64,000 nt of DNA. Origin: JAKFWF01 sp031429105. GTDB lineage: Bacteria > Pseudomonadota > Alphaproteobacteria > Rhizobiales > Hyphomicrobiaceae. The stretch is from NCBI GenBank assembly GCA_031429105.1, contig JANOYV010000090.1, positions 20,894 through 84,893 on the forward strand, read 5' to 3'. Of the stretch, positions 16,859 through 26,116 are shown piece after piece. The first letter of the stretch is position 1; every line of letters begins with the position of its first letter. The notes below the pieces were generated by a model that ran no database searches, was not told the origin of the DNA, and saw nothing but the letters and a program-made list of their open reading frames with translations. Made by a program: the position numbers and the translations under genes.

Positions 16859-17473
16859 ATGAATCAGTCGAAAAAATTCCAATCCGCTGCCTTTCCAGGC
16901 GGCGCCGATATTGAGACCGAGTACCGGTCCATCGAAGCGGCACTGCTAGAGAGTGCCCGTGGGCGGTGGTTTTTGGCCGAGCATGGTCGCCGTGCGCGCC
17001 GTCTCGATAGTGCCATGCTGGAAGATGCGCTCGGCAAGCTCCAGTCATCGCTGCGCCAGCCCCCCGCACTGTTGGGCCAGTTGCAGACCGAGGTGTCCAA
17101 CTTGAAGAGCGCATTGCAGGCGGCTCGTGGGCGCGTTACAGCGAAGCCCAACGCACAAACCGATGAGACCGCTCCGGCCGAGATCCTTAAGTCCGCCGAA
17201 GCCCTGCATCAACTCGCTTGGTCACTGCAAGCGGCGCCGATCAACGCCGAGGCGTGCAAGCGGATTGCGCGGCATGCTAGTGAAATCCACGCCCACAGCG
17301 CGCGTCAATCGGCGCAGTCAAAACGCGCAATTGACGCTGCGGACGCGCTCGACGCCGCCATCGCTCGGCTGGATGCGGTCTTGCAGACAATCAAGCACGA
17401 AGCCGAAGTCGACGCGGCTACGGCTAGTGCCGACGATGTCGCGCGCTTCAATGCACTGCTTACGCCGCCATGA
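16859..17473 (+). CDS. Conserved alphaproteobacterial helical protein, unknown function
   Basis: A 204-residue soluble protein with an N-terminal motif EYRSIEAALLESARGRWFLAEH that I have seen in uncharacterised alphaproteobacterial proteins; the remainder is mostly Ala-rich helix with heptad-like stretches (residues about 70-105 and 160-195). The ATG at 16859 gives MNQSKKF directly upstream of the conserved part; the 30 residues encoded upstream from 16769 are unlike it. Its last 14 bases overlap the convergent threonine dehydratase gene. No function is proposed. Confidence 0.6.
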   Translation: MNQSKKFQSAAFPGGADIETEYRSIEAALLESARGRWFLAEHGRRARRLDSAMLEDALGKLQSSLRQPPALLGQLQTEVSNLKSALQAARGRVTAKPNAQTDETAPAEILKSAEALHQLAWSLQAAPINAEACKRIARHASEIHAHSARQSAQSKRAIDAADALDAAIARLDAVLQTIKHEAEVDAATASADDVARFNALLTPP

Positions 17474-18446
17474 TGATCTGAGCAAAATCTGCCGGATCGA
17501 CGTTTCCACCTGAGAGTACGCAAGCAATAGTACGGTTCTTGGTCGGCAGTTTACCGGCCAACACGGCTGCAAGCGCAGCAGCCCCACCAGGCTCCAACAC
17601 AAGTTTCAATTCATGATAGGCAAAGCGCATGGCGGCGCGCGCCTCTTCATCGGTGACCACAAGACCACTCTTCATCGTCTGCTGCCCAATTGCAAACGTG
17701 AGTTTACCCGGCGAATTTGCCATCAGGGCATCGCAGATCGAGCCAGACATGGTAGGGTTCTTTTCCCGAGCGCCGCTGACGAGTGAGCGCGAGAAATCGT
17801 CGAAGCCAGCCGGCTCAACGGTATGCACATCCGAGCCAGGGTTGGCATGTTTCACCGCCAGCGCAACGCCAGATGCCAACCCCCCACCGGAGCAGCAGAT
17901 GATGACCGCGTCGGGCGTTGCCCCAAGTGCTTTGGCTTGCGCCATTAGTTCGAGACCGACCGTGCCCTGCCCGGCAATGACATTAAAATCATCGAAGGGA
18001 TGCACGAAGGCAGCCGCTCGTTCGGTACAAATGCGCTGCGCAATGGCATCGCGGTCTTCGGTGTTGCGATCATAGAGGACAACCTCGGCGCCGAATGCTT
18101 TGGTTCGGTCTCTCTTTAAGCGTGGTGCGTCTGCTGGCATCACGACAACTGACTTCATGTTGCAGAGCGTCGCTGCCGCCGCGATCCCCTGCGCGTGATT
18201 GCCGGATGAACACGCGACAACGCCACCGGGGAATTTGGCGCGATCAATTTGCACCACAGCGTTGTAGGCCCCGCGGAATTTGAATGCCCCGACACGTTGC
18301 AAGTTCTCGGCTTTTAACAGCACCCGTCCGCCTGAGCGCTGATTGAGAGCGGGATGCTCAATCAGGGGGGTGCGCACGGCGAGCTTAGCAAGTCGGTCCG
18401 CAGCAGCCAGGATATCGTTATGGGTTGGCAAAGTGATTGACGGCAT
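17460..18446 (-). CDS. Threonine/serine dehydratase, PLP-dependent (catabolic, short type)
   Basis: This fold-type II PLP enzyme deaminates L-threonine to 2-oxobutyrate (or serine/3-hydroxyaspartate to the matching oxoacid). The 328-residue protein has the Schiff-base Lys56 in AFKFRGAYN, the phosphate-binding SSGNHAQG loop, a glycine-rich CCSGGGLASG and the C-terminal CVLSGGNVDP. It lacks the C-terminal regulatory ACT-like domains of biosynthetic IlvA, so it is the short catabolic or serine-racemase-like form. The ATG at 18446, preceded by GAGGCAA, gives the usual MPSITLPTHNDI start. Exact substrate is open. Confidence 0.86.
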   Translation of the reverse strand: MPSITLPTHNDILAAADRLAKLAVRTPLIEHPALNQRSGGRVLLKAENLQRVGAFKFRGAYNAVVQIDRAKFPGGVVACSSGNHAQGIAAAATLCNMKSVVVMPADAPRLKRDRTKAFGAEVVLYDRNTEDRDAIAQRICTERAAAFVHPFDDFNVIAGQGTVGLELMAQAKALGATPDAVIICCSGGGLASGVALAVKHANPGSDVHTVEPAGFDDFSRSLVSGAREKNPTMSGSICDALMANSPGKLTFAIGQQTMKSGLVVTDEEARAAMRFAYHELKLVLEPGGAAALAAVLAGKLPTKNRTIACVLSGGNVDPADFAQIIMAA

Positions 18447-18531
18447 GTTGCCTCGGGCAAGGTTGAAGACCTCAGTCACTTGAATAGAGATCAACAATCA
18501 AGGTGGGTCAACCCGGTCACGCAAAACAACG

Positions 18532-18563
18532 AAAAAGGCCAACCCGTTTCCGGATCGGCCTTT
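18532..18563 (-). terminator. Rho-independent terminator for the fadL-like gene
   Basis: On the reverse strand the sequence reads AAAGGCC, a short loop region, GGCC followed by TTTTTC. The hairpin lies 24 bases after the fadL-like stop codon on the same strand. The arms are 18534-18540 and 18557-18563. Confidence 0.8.
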
Positions 18564-18586
18564 CAAAACCTGCCATACGCCTCAGA

Positions 18587-19855
18587 TTACCAACGGGTCT
18601 TTAGCGCAACCGAAAGGATATCTGTCTTCGCTTCCACGTCGGCGACGACGCGAAGACCCTGTTGCGACAACCGGTCCAGCTCGGCATCCTTCAGGAAGAT
18701 GTGCGTGTAGGCGAAATCAATCGTGGTCGAAGCGCTGTACTTGTAGGATGCGCCGATGCTGGCCCAGATACGATCTGAATCAGGGATACCGACGATGCGC
18801 TTCGTGGGGTCATCAACGGGCGAGATTTCGTAGCCGACGCCGGTGCGCAGGGTGAGTGCTCTATTTACGTCGTACTCGCCACCAACCGAGAACAGCCAGC
18901 TGTCGCTCCACTTCGCATCAATAACAACGTCCGCACCGACCTGCCGCTTCACACGGAGTTCGTCGAAGACGCTCCAGCTGGTGTATTCGACCGTGCCGAG
19001 CAAGCGCATGTTTGGCGCCATCGCCTGACGCAAGCTGAGGGTAACGATGTCAGGCAATTTGACATCGACCGTGCCATTCGTCGGTGCAGCAACCGGCGAG
19101 AAGAACGTGCCTTCGAGTTTCTCAGTCATGCGCGAGCGATAACCGAGGCCGATGTTTGTGCCGGGCGCTGGGGCGAAGTTGATACCAGCCGTCGCGCCGA
19201 ACGCGAGGTCGTTGCCTTCAAACCCGGCTGAGCCAGGAATTAGAGCGCCGCCGCCTCCGAGTGCCGCAAACTTAAACTGACCGCTGGCATACATCATTTG
19301 AGCGCCGACACCGACGGTGATGGCTGGCGATACGCGATAGGCAATCGTCGGGTTGACGTTGACGGTGAACAGGTGCGACGTGCGACCCAGAACAGCGCCC
19401 TTATAATTGTTGTTCTCTGGTTCCGTCGTCAGGCCGAACGGCGAATTGATACCAAGACCGACGAACAGGTTCGGGTCAAAGTTCCTGAACTGGTAGGTCA
19501 TGTAGCTCGCGGGCACAATCGCCAGCCCAGCAATGCTGCCACTGTTCGAATTCAACCCGCCCAGCTGAACGGCCGTGCCGCCCTTGGTGTGAACCTCTGC
19601 ATCCGGAATGATCAAGGCATAGTTTGATTCAGTATTGAACCCTTCCTTGGAGGCCGTAGCCGCCGGGTTCCAGAACATGGTGCCAATGCCGCCGCCCATG
19701 GCAGCACTACCGGCGAAGGACATACCCTGAAATTCCGTCGACTGCTCGCGCACCGCGAAACCACCAGCGACAGCAACAGCAGCACTTGAGATCAGCGCGG
19801 TAACCGCGACTGTACCCAGAAGCGCTGACCGCCTATTTCCCGAAAACTTGTACAT
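18587..19855 (-). CDS. FadL/OmpP1-family outer-membrane transporter
   Basis: A 422-residue outer-membrane beta-barrel for hydrophobic compounds such as long-chain fatty acids or aromatic hydrocarbons. It has a signal peptide ending near AVAVAG, followed by the FadL hatch opening GGFAVREQSTEFQGMSFAG and the conserved MFWNPAA motif; the remainder alternates in barrel fashion and ends with ALKTRW, an aromatic C-terminal residue required for outer-membrane insertion. The ATG at 19855 follows GGGGGATC. It is followed by a clear terminator, so it is probably a single-gene transcript. Substrate is unknown. Confidence 0.9.
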   Translation of the reverse strand: MYKFSGNRRSALLGTVAVTALISSAAVAVAGGFAVREQSTEFQGMSFAGSAAMGGGIGTMFWNPAATASKEGFNTESNYALIIPDAEVHTKGGTAVQLGGLNSNSGSIAGLAIVPASYMTYQFRNFDPNLFVGLGINSPFGLTTEPENNNYKGAVLGRTSHLFTVNVNPTIAYRVSPAITVGVGAQMMYASGQFKFAALGGGGALIPGSAGFEGNDLAFGATAGINFAPAPGTNIGLGYRSRMTEKLEGTFFSPVAAPTNGTVDVKLPDIVTLSLRQAMAPNMRLLGTVEYTSWSVFDELRVKRQVGADVVIDAKWSDSWLFSVGGEYDVNRALTLRTGVGYEISPVDDPTKRIVGIPDSDRIWASIGASYKYSASTTIDFAYTHIFLKDAELDRLSQQGLRVVADVEAKTDILSVALKTRW

Positions 19856-20360
19856 GATCCCCCCAAGGCATTTTTCGCCGCGGCGCCAACGCATACATTC
19901 GGATCGGCCATCGCGATGGATTAAAACTTAGTCAAGAAGCTGCCACAGTTGCAAATGCCGAATGGTCTTTGGCTGCACACCTGCCCTGATTCTTGGCAAC
20001 ATGTGCTCATCAGGCCACGGATATAAACGTTCAATGGCGTCGTTGCCTTCCAATGCGGCATAAATGTTTGGCCCAATCGAATGGGAAAAGCGGGATGTGC
20101 CAAGAAAAAACCGGCCCAGGCGAACTGGACCGGTTTTCAATTCAGCAAGCTCAGCAGCCCCGCGCCAAACCTGCTTCCCCGACATCGCGCTGCAAGTTGA
20201 CCTCGTCCCCCCAGATCCGACCAACTGCGCTGCGACCCAACACCTGACAGAGCGACTGCCCTACTTCAATCGGTTGTGGTCAGCCTGCAAGGTAATAGTG
20301 TGAACCCGGTGCCTGGACGCCACAGCCACGTCCAGTTCCAGTTCCAGTACCGCCGTCAAT
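19856..20360. other. 505-base gene-free region with hairpins
   Basis: No credible protein gene lies here. It contains the upstream region of the fadL-like gene, a strong reverse-strand terminator at 20107-20137, and a second perfect seven-base-pair hairpin at 20314-20336 (arms CTGGACG/CGTCCAG) lacking a T-run. The 223 bases between the exported-protein stop (20361) and the terminator are either a long 3' untranslated region or a small RNA on the reverse strand. Confidence 0.5.
20107..20137 (-). terminator. Strong rho-independent terminator
   Basis: Arms AAAACCGG (20107-20114) and CCGGTTTT (20130-20137) enclose a second pairing CCAG/CTGG, giving a nearly perfect hairpin; on the reverse strand it is followed by six T residues. 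It ends either the exported-protein transcript (stop at 20361) or a small RNA transcribed from within 20138-20360. Confidence 0.85.
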
Positions 20361-20861
20361 CTAGCATTTATCGAGTCCAATATTGATGCGAGTGATATCG
20401 AAACCAGTCGGTGTGATGCTGATCGACTGCTTGCAATTGGTTGTGGTTACGGCCATTGCGGCGGTGAACGTCGGCCCCTGGATCGAGACATTGAATCCGT
20501 TCCCGGTGAAGCGTCCAGCAACCGAGCCGATCGCCGCGTAGGTTTTTTCTTCCCATTCGCCGGTCAACTGCCCGTTGGCGTTGTTAAGCTTTGCGGTCGC
20601 ATCGATCTTGTAGCTCGTTGAGGCGCACCGCAGGTTCTGCTTGACCTGAGCTCCACCGCCGTCGACGAAATAGGTCGCCACGCACTTGACTTGCTCGGTC
20701 GCCCCATTGGTCATAGTAATCGAGCCCCAACCCGACCAGCGGCCAACTAAATCATTGATCGGAGCGGCAATTCCGGCGCCCGTCGCAAAAAACACAGTGC
20801 TAATCGAAGTCACTGCTGCGACTAATCGAACGACGTTTGACCTTATCCTGCTTGAACGCAT
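20361..20861 (-). CDS. Exported conserved hypothetical protein
   Basis: A 166-residue secreted or periplasmic protein with a Sec signal (VVRLVAAVTSISTVFFATG, cleavage near GIAAP). The mature part begins LVGRWSGWGSITMTNGATEQ, a motif I recognise from uncharacterised Rhizobiales exported proteins that resemble small beta-barrel or lipocalin-like folds, and contains four cysteines (VKCVATY, LRCAST, TNCKQS, LDKC) that could make two disulfides. The ATG at 20861 sits after GGAGGAGACGATC, an excellent ribosome site. Function unknown. Confidence 0.75.
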   Translation of the reverse strand: MRSSRIRSNVVRLVAAVTSISTVFFATGAGIAAPINDLVGRWSGWGSITMTNGATEQVKCVATYFVDGGGAQVKQNLRCASTSYKIDATAKLNNANGQLTGEWEEKTYAAIGSVAGRFTGNGFNVSIQGPTFTAAMAVTTTNCKQSISITPTGFDITRINIGLDKC

Positions 20862-21037
20862 GATCGTCTCCTCCGGCCTGAGGGCCCCGGCGCAACCAGT
20901 TTGTTGCACGCTAATGCAGTTCGCTGCCTAAATCCGTGCTCCAAAAGCAACGCTGTTCAACTGTATGACACGCACTCAGCCCAAAGCTAACTTATGTCAG
21001 GCGTCAAGCGCCGAGCTGCCGTTGCGGTGGAGTACGC

Positions 21038-21862
21038 TCAAATGCAGGGCGGACAGCGCTTTATTGCGAATAAATGGTCGACCGGACCATTGCCAGCGCC
21101 GATTTTCAGATCGCGCCCAGCCTCGAGTGCCAACCAGACGTAGGTTTTGGCCCGCTCGATCGCATCAACTAGCGGGACACCCTGAGCGAGCAAGGCTGCG
21201 ATGGCAGCCGACAAGGTGCACCCTGTGCCGTGCGTCGCGGTCGTTGCCACTCGCGGTCGCTCGAAGCGCGTGATGCCGCTCGCCCGTGCGAGGATATCAA
21301 CGGAGGTCGGACCGCTGCCATGGCCACCTTTGATCAGTACCGCCTGGCAACCCAGCGTCAACAGCGCCTGCGCCTGATCAACCGCTTCCTGATCCGTCGT
21401 GGCAATGGGGCGGTCAAGCAACCGTGCCGCCTCGGGTAAATTTGGCGTGAGCAAGAGCGCGCGCGGGATCAAACGATGCCGGATCGTTTCAACAGCTGGC
21501 GGGTCCAGGAGATTGTCGCCGCTGGTCGCCACCATCACCGGATCAACGACGAGTGGAATACCGGGGGCCGTCGCCAATCGGGCCACCACCGCATCGACGA
21601 TGGCGCGCGTTGCCAGCATGCCCGTTTTGATTGCTGCGACGGCCAGATCGGAGAGTACCGAGTCGAGCTGGGCCGCAACGAAATCGGCTGGCACTGAATG
21701 TATAGCCTGAACACCGCGGGTATTTTGCGCGGTCAATGCCGTGATCACCGATGCGCCATAAACCCCGAGCGCCGAGAATGTCTTCAGATCCGCCTGGATG
21801 CCAGCACCGCCAGAGCTATCCGAGCCGGCGATGCTCAGCGCAATCGGAGTTGTAGTGGTCAT
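21038..21862 (-). CDS. thiD: Hydroxymethylpyrimidine/phosphomethylpyrimidine kinase
   Basis: This kinase phosphorylates HMP and then HMP-phosphate to the diphosphate used in thiamine synthesis or salvage. The 274-residue protein shows the ribokinase-fold opening ALSIAGSDSSGGAGIQADLK, the substrate loop VYGASVITALTAQNT, the NLPEAARL region and the ATP/anion-hole motif ATHGTGCTLSAA near the C-terminus. Its ATG overlaps the upstream ccdA stop as ATGA, so the two are translationally coupled. No other thiamine gene is nearby and I saw no TPP riboswitch upstream. Confidence 0.95.
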   Translation of the reverse strand: MTTTTPIALSIAGSDSSGGAGIQADLKTFSALGVYGASVITALTAQNTRGVQAIHSVPADFVAAQLDSVLSDLAVAAIKTGMLATRAIVDAVVARLATAPGIPLVVDPVMVATSGDNLLDPPAVETIRHRLIPRALLLTPNLPEAARLLDRPIATTDQEAVDQAQALLTLGCQAVLIKGGHGSGPTSVDILARASGITRFERPRVATTATHGTGCTLSAAIAALLAQGVPLVDAIERAKTYVWLALEAGRDLKIGAGNGPVDHLFAIKRCPPCI

Positions 21863-22674
21863 GGCTTCGGCAATGTTTGTTTCATGATATCGCCCTGAAG
21901 CGATTTCGAGGTGAACAACTCTTCAACTGCCGCTAACCCAGGAAACGTCTCCAACGTCCATTGTGCTAGCGCAGTCAGACTGAACCAAGGGAAGATGTTT
22001 AAGATCGCAATGCCGGTCAGCACCAGGATTACCCCCATAACCTTCTCGACCAGTCCTAGGTGCCGTTTGAAGCGTTGCATGAACGACAGAAAGGGACGGA
22101 TCGCAATCGCGGCCAGAACAAATGGAATGCCAAGTCCCAGCGAGTACGCACCTAGCAATCGCGCACCCGCTCCCGCACTTCCCTCATTGGAGGCCACAGC
22201 CAGCACGGTTGCCAAAACCGGGCCGACACACGGCGTCCAGCCAAACGCAAAAGCGAGGCCGATAATGTATGCGCCGATCAGGCTTACACCTTGGACGTCG
22301 GTGTGGTACCGCGCTTCTTGATACAGGAACGGAATGCGTAAGACCCCGAGAAAATGTAGACCAAAGACAATAATGACTAGTCCGGCTGCAATCGATAGTT
22401 GGCTCTTGTAAGTTCCAATCAGACCGCCGAACAGCGATGCACTGGCGCCTAGCCCCACAAACACAGTAGAAAACCCGGCGACAAAAAAGAGCGAGCCGAT
22501 GACGATCCGCCGCCATACCCTCGGATCTAATCCTTCGGCTACCGTGCCCTGACTGATCGTCGTGCCACCAAGGTAGCCTAGATACGGTGGCACCAGGGGC
22601 AACACACACGGGGATAAAAAGCTCGCAAGGCCTGCCAGCACCACGCCCAGATAAATGTTGAGGTCGGCGAACAT
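21859..22674 (-). CDS. ccdA: Cytochrome c biogenesis protein CcdA
   Basis: An inner-membrane thiol-disulfide transporter that moves reducing power from cytoplasmic thioredoxin to periplasmic proteins, including the apocytochrome c maturation path. The 271-residue protein has about six helices and the two redox cysteines in the signature motifs SPCVLP (Cys23) and TPCVGP (Cys149). The ATG at 22674 starts shortly before the first helix. It overlaps thiD by four bases. A connection to the c-type cytochrome at 32-34 kb is reasonable in general but not specific. Confidence 0.92.
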   Translation of the reverse strand: MFADLNIYLGVVLAGLASFLSPCVLPLVPPYLGYLGGTTISQGTVAEGLDPRVWRRIVIGSLFFVAGFSTVFVGLGASASLFGGLIGTYKSQLSIAAGLVIIVFGLHFLGVLRIPFLYQEARYHTDVQGVSLIGAYIIGLAFAFGWTPCVGPVLATVLAVASNEGSAGAGARLLGAYSLGLGIPFVLAAIAIRPFLSFMQRFKRHLGLVEKVMGVILVLTGIAILNIFPWFSLTALAQWTLETFPGLAAVEELFTSKSLQGDIMKQTLPKP

Positions 22675-22773
22675 AAGCGCCAGTCCCTAGCTGTGGTCGA
22701 ATGCACGATTGCCGGTCAACGGCGGAGATAGAGTAGTCTCAGCCCACCGGCAATTCACCTTGCCGTCAGGTCG

Positions 22774-23448
22774 TCAACGCCGGATCGCAGACAATGCCGC
22801 TGTAATCTCGCTTAAATGCGACACGACTGCATCTGCCCCAAGTTCCCGCACTGGCGTATGCGTGTATCCGAAATCCACTAAAATAACAGGTACGCCAGCC
22901 GCGCGGGCTACGCCATAGTCCGCAGGACTATCGCCGATCATCACCGTTTGTTGTGGCGAGACGCCCAATTCAAGCATGTTGTGCCGCAACATGGCCGCAT
23001 CGGGCTTTTTCGCTAACCGCTCGGACGCGCCCACCACCGACTTGAAATGTTGATCAATCGCCAAGGCCTTGAGGGCCACTACCGCGACATCCTCAGCCTT
23101 GTTGGTACAGATCCCGCAGGCGACGCCGCGTTCGTTCAATGCGCCCAGCAGATCGTGTGCGCCTGGAAACAAGCCACGCCCTTGCGCCGATACATCAATG
23201 TAAGCGGTCATGAACCGCCCCAAGATCTCGCGACGGGTCTTAGCGTCAGCCTCAAGGCTCACCGCTGCCAGTGCTCTATCGATCGCGGCCATCGCGCCCC
23301 CGCCGATCAGCTTGATGACAGCCGCGGTATCGAACGGTTTGGCGCCTAAGGGCTCCATGGCGGTATTCAGCGCGATTGCGATGTCGGGCGCGCTGTCGAC
23401 CAGCGTGCCGTCCAGATCGAAGATGACGGCGCGGGGCCATGTGCTCAT
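22774..23448 (-). CDS. gph: Phosphoglycolate phosphatase, HAD superfamily
   Basis: This phosphatase hydrolyses 2-phosphoglycolate to glycolate, removing the by-product of DNA repair or RuBisCO oxygenation. The 224-residue protein has HAD motif I DLDGTLVDS at residues 11-19, motif II in CTNKAEDV, the conserved Lys in SERLAKKPD and motif IV GDSPADYGVARAAG. It follows pgk by six bases on the same strand, so the two form an operon. Specificity in this subgroup can vary between phosphoglycolate and other small phosphoesters. Confidence 0.88.
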   Translation of the reverse strand: MSTWPRAVIFDLDGTLVDSAPDIAIALNTAMEPLGAKPFDTAAVIKLIGGGAMAAIDRALAAVSLEADAKTRREILGRFMTAYIDVSAQGRGLFPGAHDLLGALNERGVACGICTNKAEDVAVVALKALAIDQHFKSVVGASERLAKKPDAAMLRHNMLELGVSPQQTVMIGDSPADYGVARAAGVPVILVDFGYTHTPVRELGADAVVSHLSEITAALSAIRR

Positions 23449-23454
23449 GAAGGA

Positions 23455-24654
23455 CTAACCTCGGGTGAGAGCTACGATGCCTGGCAGTTCACGTCCCTCG
23501 AGCCACTCGAGGAAGGCGCCGCCAGCGGTCGAAACGTATGTGAAATCTTCGGTGACGCCCGCCATGTTGAGGGCAGCCACCGTATCGCCGCCACCTGCCA
23601 CTGAAACCAAGGTTCCGGCCTTGGTCATCGCCGCAGCAGTCTTGGCAAGCGCGAAAGTACCAACGCCAAACGGTTCGATCTCGAATGCGCCGAGCGGCCC
23701 GTTCCATAGCAACGTATGACATCCAGCCAGCACGTTGGTCAGGTAGGCGACCGACTTCGGCCCGATGTCGAGGATCATTGCATCAGCTGGACAAGCCGAA
23801 ACATCAACAACGGCTGACGCCGCACCAGCCTTGAATTCGCGGGCGACGACAGCATCAACTGGCAGCACGATCTCAGCACCGCGCGCCTTGGCGGCCGCGA
23901 CAATATCGAGCGCCGCCTTGGCGAAGTCTGGTTCGCACAGCGATTTTCCGACAGCGAACCCCTGGGCGTGCAAAAACGTATTCGCCATGCCGCCGCCGAT
24001 GATCAGCTTGTCAACTTTGGCGAGCAGGTTCTTAAGCACTGGGATCTTGGTCGAGACCTTCGCGCCACCAACGACCGCCGCCGTTGGCCGCTTTGGTTTA
24101 TCGAGTGCCGCCCTCAACGCGTTGATCTCTTCCATCAGCAGCGGACCCGCATATGACGGCAGATGATGCGTGATGCCCTCGGTCGAGGCGTGCGCACGGT
24201 GCGCACATGAAAACGCATTGCCTACGTATAGATCGCCCAACGCTGCCAACTCTTTGGCAAACGCTTGATCGTTGGCTTCCTCACCCTTGTGAAACCGTAG
24301 GTTTTCGAGGACGGCAATGCCGCCAGGTTGCAGCGCGTAGACGACCTTCACAGCCGCTTCACCGATACAATCGCTTGCGAAGGCAACGGGCTGGCCTATT
24401 AAACGCCCAAGCTCGGCAGCTATCGGCGCTAGCGACAAAGTTGGATCAACGCCCTTGGGACGGCCGAAATGCGAGAGCACGATCACTTTGGCGCCGCGAC
24501 CTGCCAAGTTTTTCAATCCAGCAACAAGCCGCTCCAACCGGGTAGCATCCGTCACCCGACCACCATTGACCGGCACGTTGAGATCGCAACGGACCAGCAC
24601 GCGCTTGCCGCGCACATCGACACCGATCGTGGTCTTGAGCTTGTCGAGGTTCAT
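23455..24654 (-). CDS. pgk: Phosphoglycerate kinase
   Basis: This glycolytic kinase interconverts 1,3-bisphosphoglycerate and 3-phosphoglycerate with ADP/ATP. The 399-residue length is standard. Visible motifs are VLVRCDLNVPVNGG with the substrate-binding residues, LSHFGRPKG, the KVSTKIPVL hinge, LWNGPLGAFE, and the C-terminal VAGGGDTVAAL ATP-binding loop. The ATG at 24654 gives MNLDKLKTT; the 39 extra residues possible upstream are not part of the family. Other glycolytic genes are absent from the neighbourhood. Confidence 0.97.
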   Translation of the reverse strand: MNLDKLKTTIGVDVRGKRVLVRCDLNVPVNGGRVTDATRLERLVAGLKNLAGRGAKVIVLSHFGRPKGVDPTLSLAPIAAELGRLIGQPVAFASDCIGEAAVKVVYALQPGGIAVLENLRFHKGEEANDQAFAKELAALGDLYVGNAFSCAHRAHASTEGITHHLPSYAGPLLMEEINALRAALDKPKRPTAAVVGGAKVSTKIPVLKNLLAKVDKLIIGGGMANTFLHAQGFAVGKSLCEPDFAKAALDIVAAAKARGAEIVLPVDAVVAREFKAGAASAVVDVSACPADAMILDIGPKSVAYLTNVLAGCHTLLWNGPLGAFEIEPFGVGTFALAKTAAAMTKAGTLVSVAGGGDTVAALNMAGVTEDFTYVSTAGGAFLEWLEGRELPGIVALTRG

Positions 24655-24751
24655 GCGCTGCGTCCGTATTGAACTGTGGGCGTTTGCCCGAAGTGTTAGG
24701 CGGGGGATAGCCCGACGTCCCATTGGACGCAAGCGCACGCCTGCCGCAGGC

Positions 24752-25990
24752 CTACCGGTTGGCCCGTGCAATCACGGCACGCAACAGCACATTGGCACCC
24801 GGCATCGTGTCGTCCAGCGTCGTGTCTTCGGCCTCGTTGTGGCTAATGCCATTCTTGCACGGCGTGAAGATCATAGCCGATGGGCAGACGGTTGCCATGT
24901 GGTAGCTGTCGTGACCAGCTTGCGACCTGATATCCATCGTTGGGTGACCAAGTTCGGCTGCGGACTCGCGGATCAAGCCGATTAATGCTGCATCGAACGC
25001 CATCACGCCAAAGCCCCAGCGCTCGGCAATCTCGACGCTGCACTGACCGCGCCGCGCGCAATCAGGTAATGCCGTATCAATATCGGCGACCATCTTTTCG
25101 AGTTCAGATGGATTGGGATGGCGCAGATCGCAGAATAGTGTCGCGCGCTCCGAGAGGATGCCCGGCAGGTTTGGCCACAGATCGAGCCGGGCAGCCGTCG
25201 TTTTACCCTCGGCGTGCGCGTAACGCCAGCCGATGTCGTCGATCGCGACTGCCACGTGGGCGGCAGCAACCAGCGCATTGCGCCTCAGGGCCATGTCGGT
25301 TGGCCCGACGTGGGCCGTTTCACCGGTGATCTCGATGCGCATGCCGCGCGTCGGGAAACCGCCGGTGACGATGCCGACTTTTATGCCCGCCGCATCCAAC
25401 TTCGGGCCTTGTTCGATGTGCAGTTCGAAGTAGCTATCGGGCTTACGGTCGCCAACCGGTGCTGCACCAGCATAGCCGATCCGTTTCAGTTCGTCGCCGA
25501 ACCGGTGGCCGTCCTTGTCCATGCGGTCGTTCGCCCAATCAACGGTTGCTTGGCCCGAAAATGCAAGCGAGCTCATCATCGGCGGATAAAATCTCGCCCC
25601 CTCCTCGTTGGTCCAGTTGACGACCTCGATTGCGCGCTTGGTCTTGAGGCCGAGATCATCCAGCGTGCGCAATACTTCGAGACCACCGAGCACACCGAGG
25701 ATGCCGTCAAACCGGCCGCCAGAGGCTTGGGTATCCAAATGGCTACCAATGAAGACTGGTGGCAACGAGGCATCTGTGCCTTCGCGGCGGACGAACATAT
25801 TGCCCAGCTGATCGACCGTCACGCCGTAACCGGCATCGCGCGCCCAAGATGCAAACAGATCGCGCATCGCCTTGTCTTCGTCTGTGAGCGTCAGCCGACG
25901 CAAACCGCCCCTTGGGCCGGTGCCGATCTTCGCAGACGCTGCTATCGTCGACCATAACCGGTCACCATTGATCGAAAGGTTTGTGCGCAT
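24752..25990 (-). CDS. M20-family amidohydrolase (allantoate/N-carbamoyl-L-amino acid hydrolase type)
   Basis: A 412-residue zinc-dependent amidase of the M20C group that cleaves N-carbamoyl or ureido groups, as in hydantoin, pyrimidine or purine breakdown. Metal-binding motifs are GSHLDTQ near residue 84, the NWTNEEGARF acidic pair, the HIEQGP motif typical of this subgroup, and a C-terminal SQAGHDSYHMA. The ATG at 25990 gives a normal N-terminus. No other hydantoin, allantoin or pyrimidine genes are nearby, so the precise substrate is not predicted. Confidence 0.87.
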   Translation of the reverse strand: MRTNLSINGDRLWSTIAASAKIGTGPRGGLRRLTLTDEDKAMRDLFASWARDAGYGVTVDQLGNMFVRREGTDASLPPVFIGSHLDTQASGGRFDGILGVLGGLEVLRTLDDLGLKTKRAIEVVNWTNEEGARFYPPMMSSLAFSGQATVDWANDRMDKDGHRFGDELKRIGYAGAAPVGDRKPDSYFELHIEQGPKLDAAGIKVGIVTGGFPTRGMRIEITGETAHVGPTDMALRRNALVAAAHVAVAIDDIGWRYAHAEGKTTAARLDLWPNLPGILSERATLFCDLRHPNPSELEKMVADIDTALPDCARRGQCSVEIAERWGFGVMAFDAALIGLIRESAAELGHPTMDIRSQAGHDSYHMATVCPSAMIFTPCKNGISHNEAEDTTLDDTMPGANVLLRAVIARANR

Positions 25991-26116
25991 TTACCTGGCC
26001 CTATTTACCTGATTTGGATTGGCCAAAGTCTAAGGCCTTTCCGGCGTGTGTCGCCTGAAAATTATGGGGCGGTCGGTCGCAGGGTCCGTTGTTGTGGTTC
26101 GTCACGTAGACCGCAC

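Noticed and set aside
18532..18563. Attenuator for the threonine dehydratase gene
   Set aside because: The hairpin and T-run are oriented to end the fadL-like transcript 24 bases after its stop codon, which is the simpler reading.
19928..20224. A 98-codon reverse-strand open frame downstream of the exported protein
   Set aside because: It runs straight through the strong terminator hairpin at 20107-20137, has no family resemblance and has a composition unlike its neighbours.
21863..22773. TPP riboswitch ahead of ccdA-thiD
   Set aside because: No CTGAGA or other THI-box core was seen between gph and ccdA, and thiD is translationally coupled inside the ccdA transcript.
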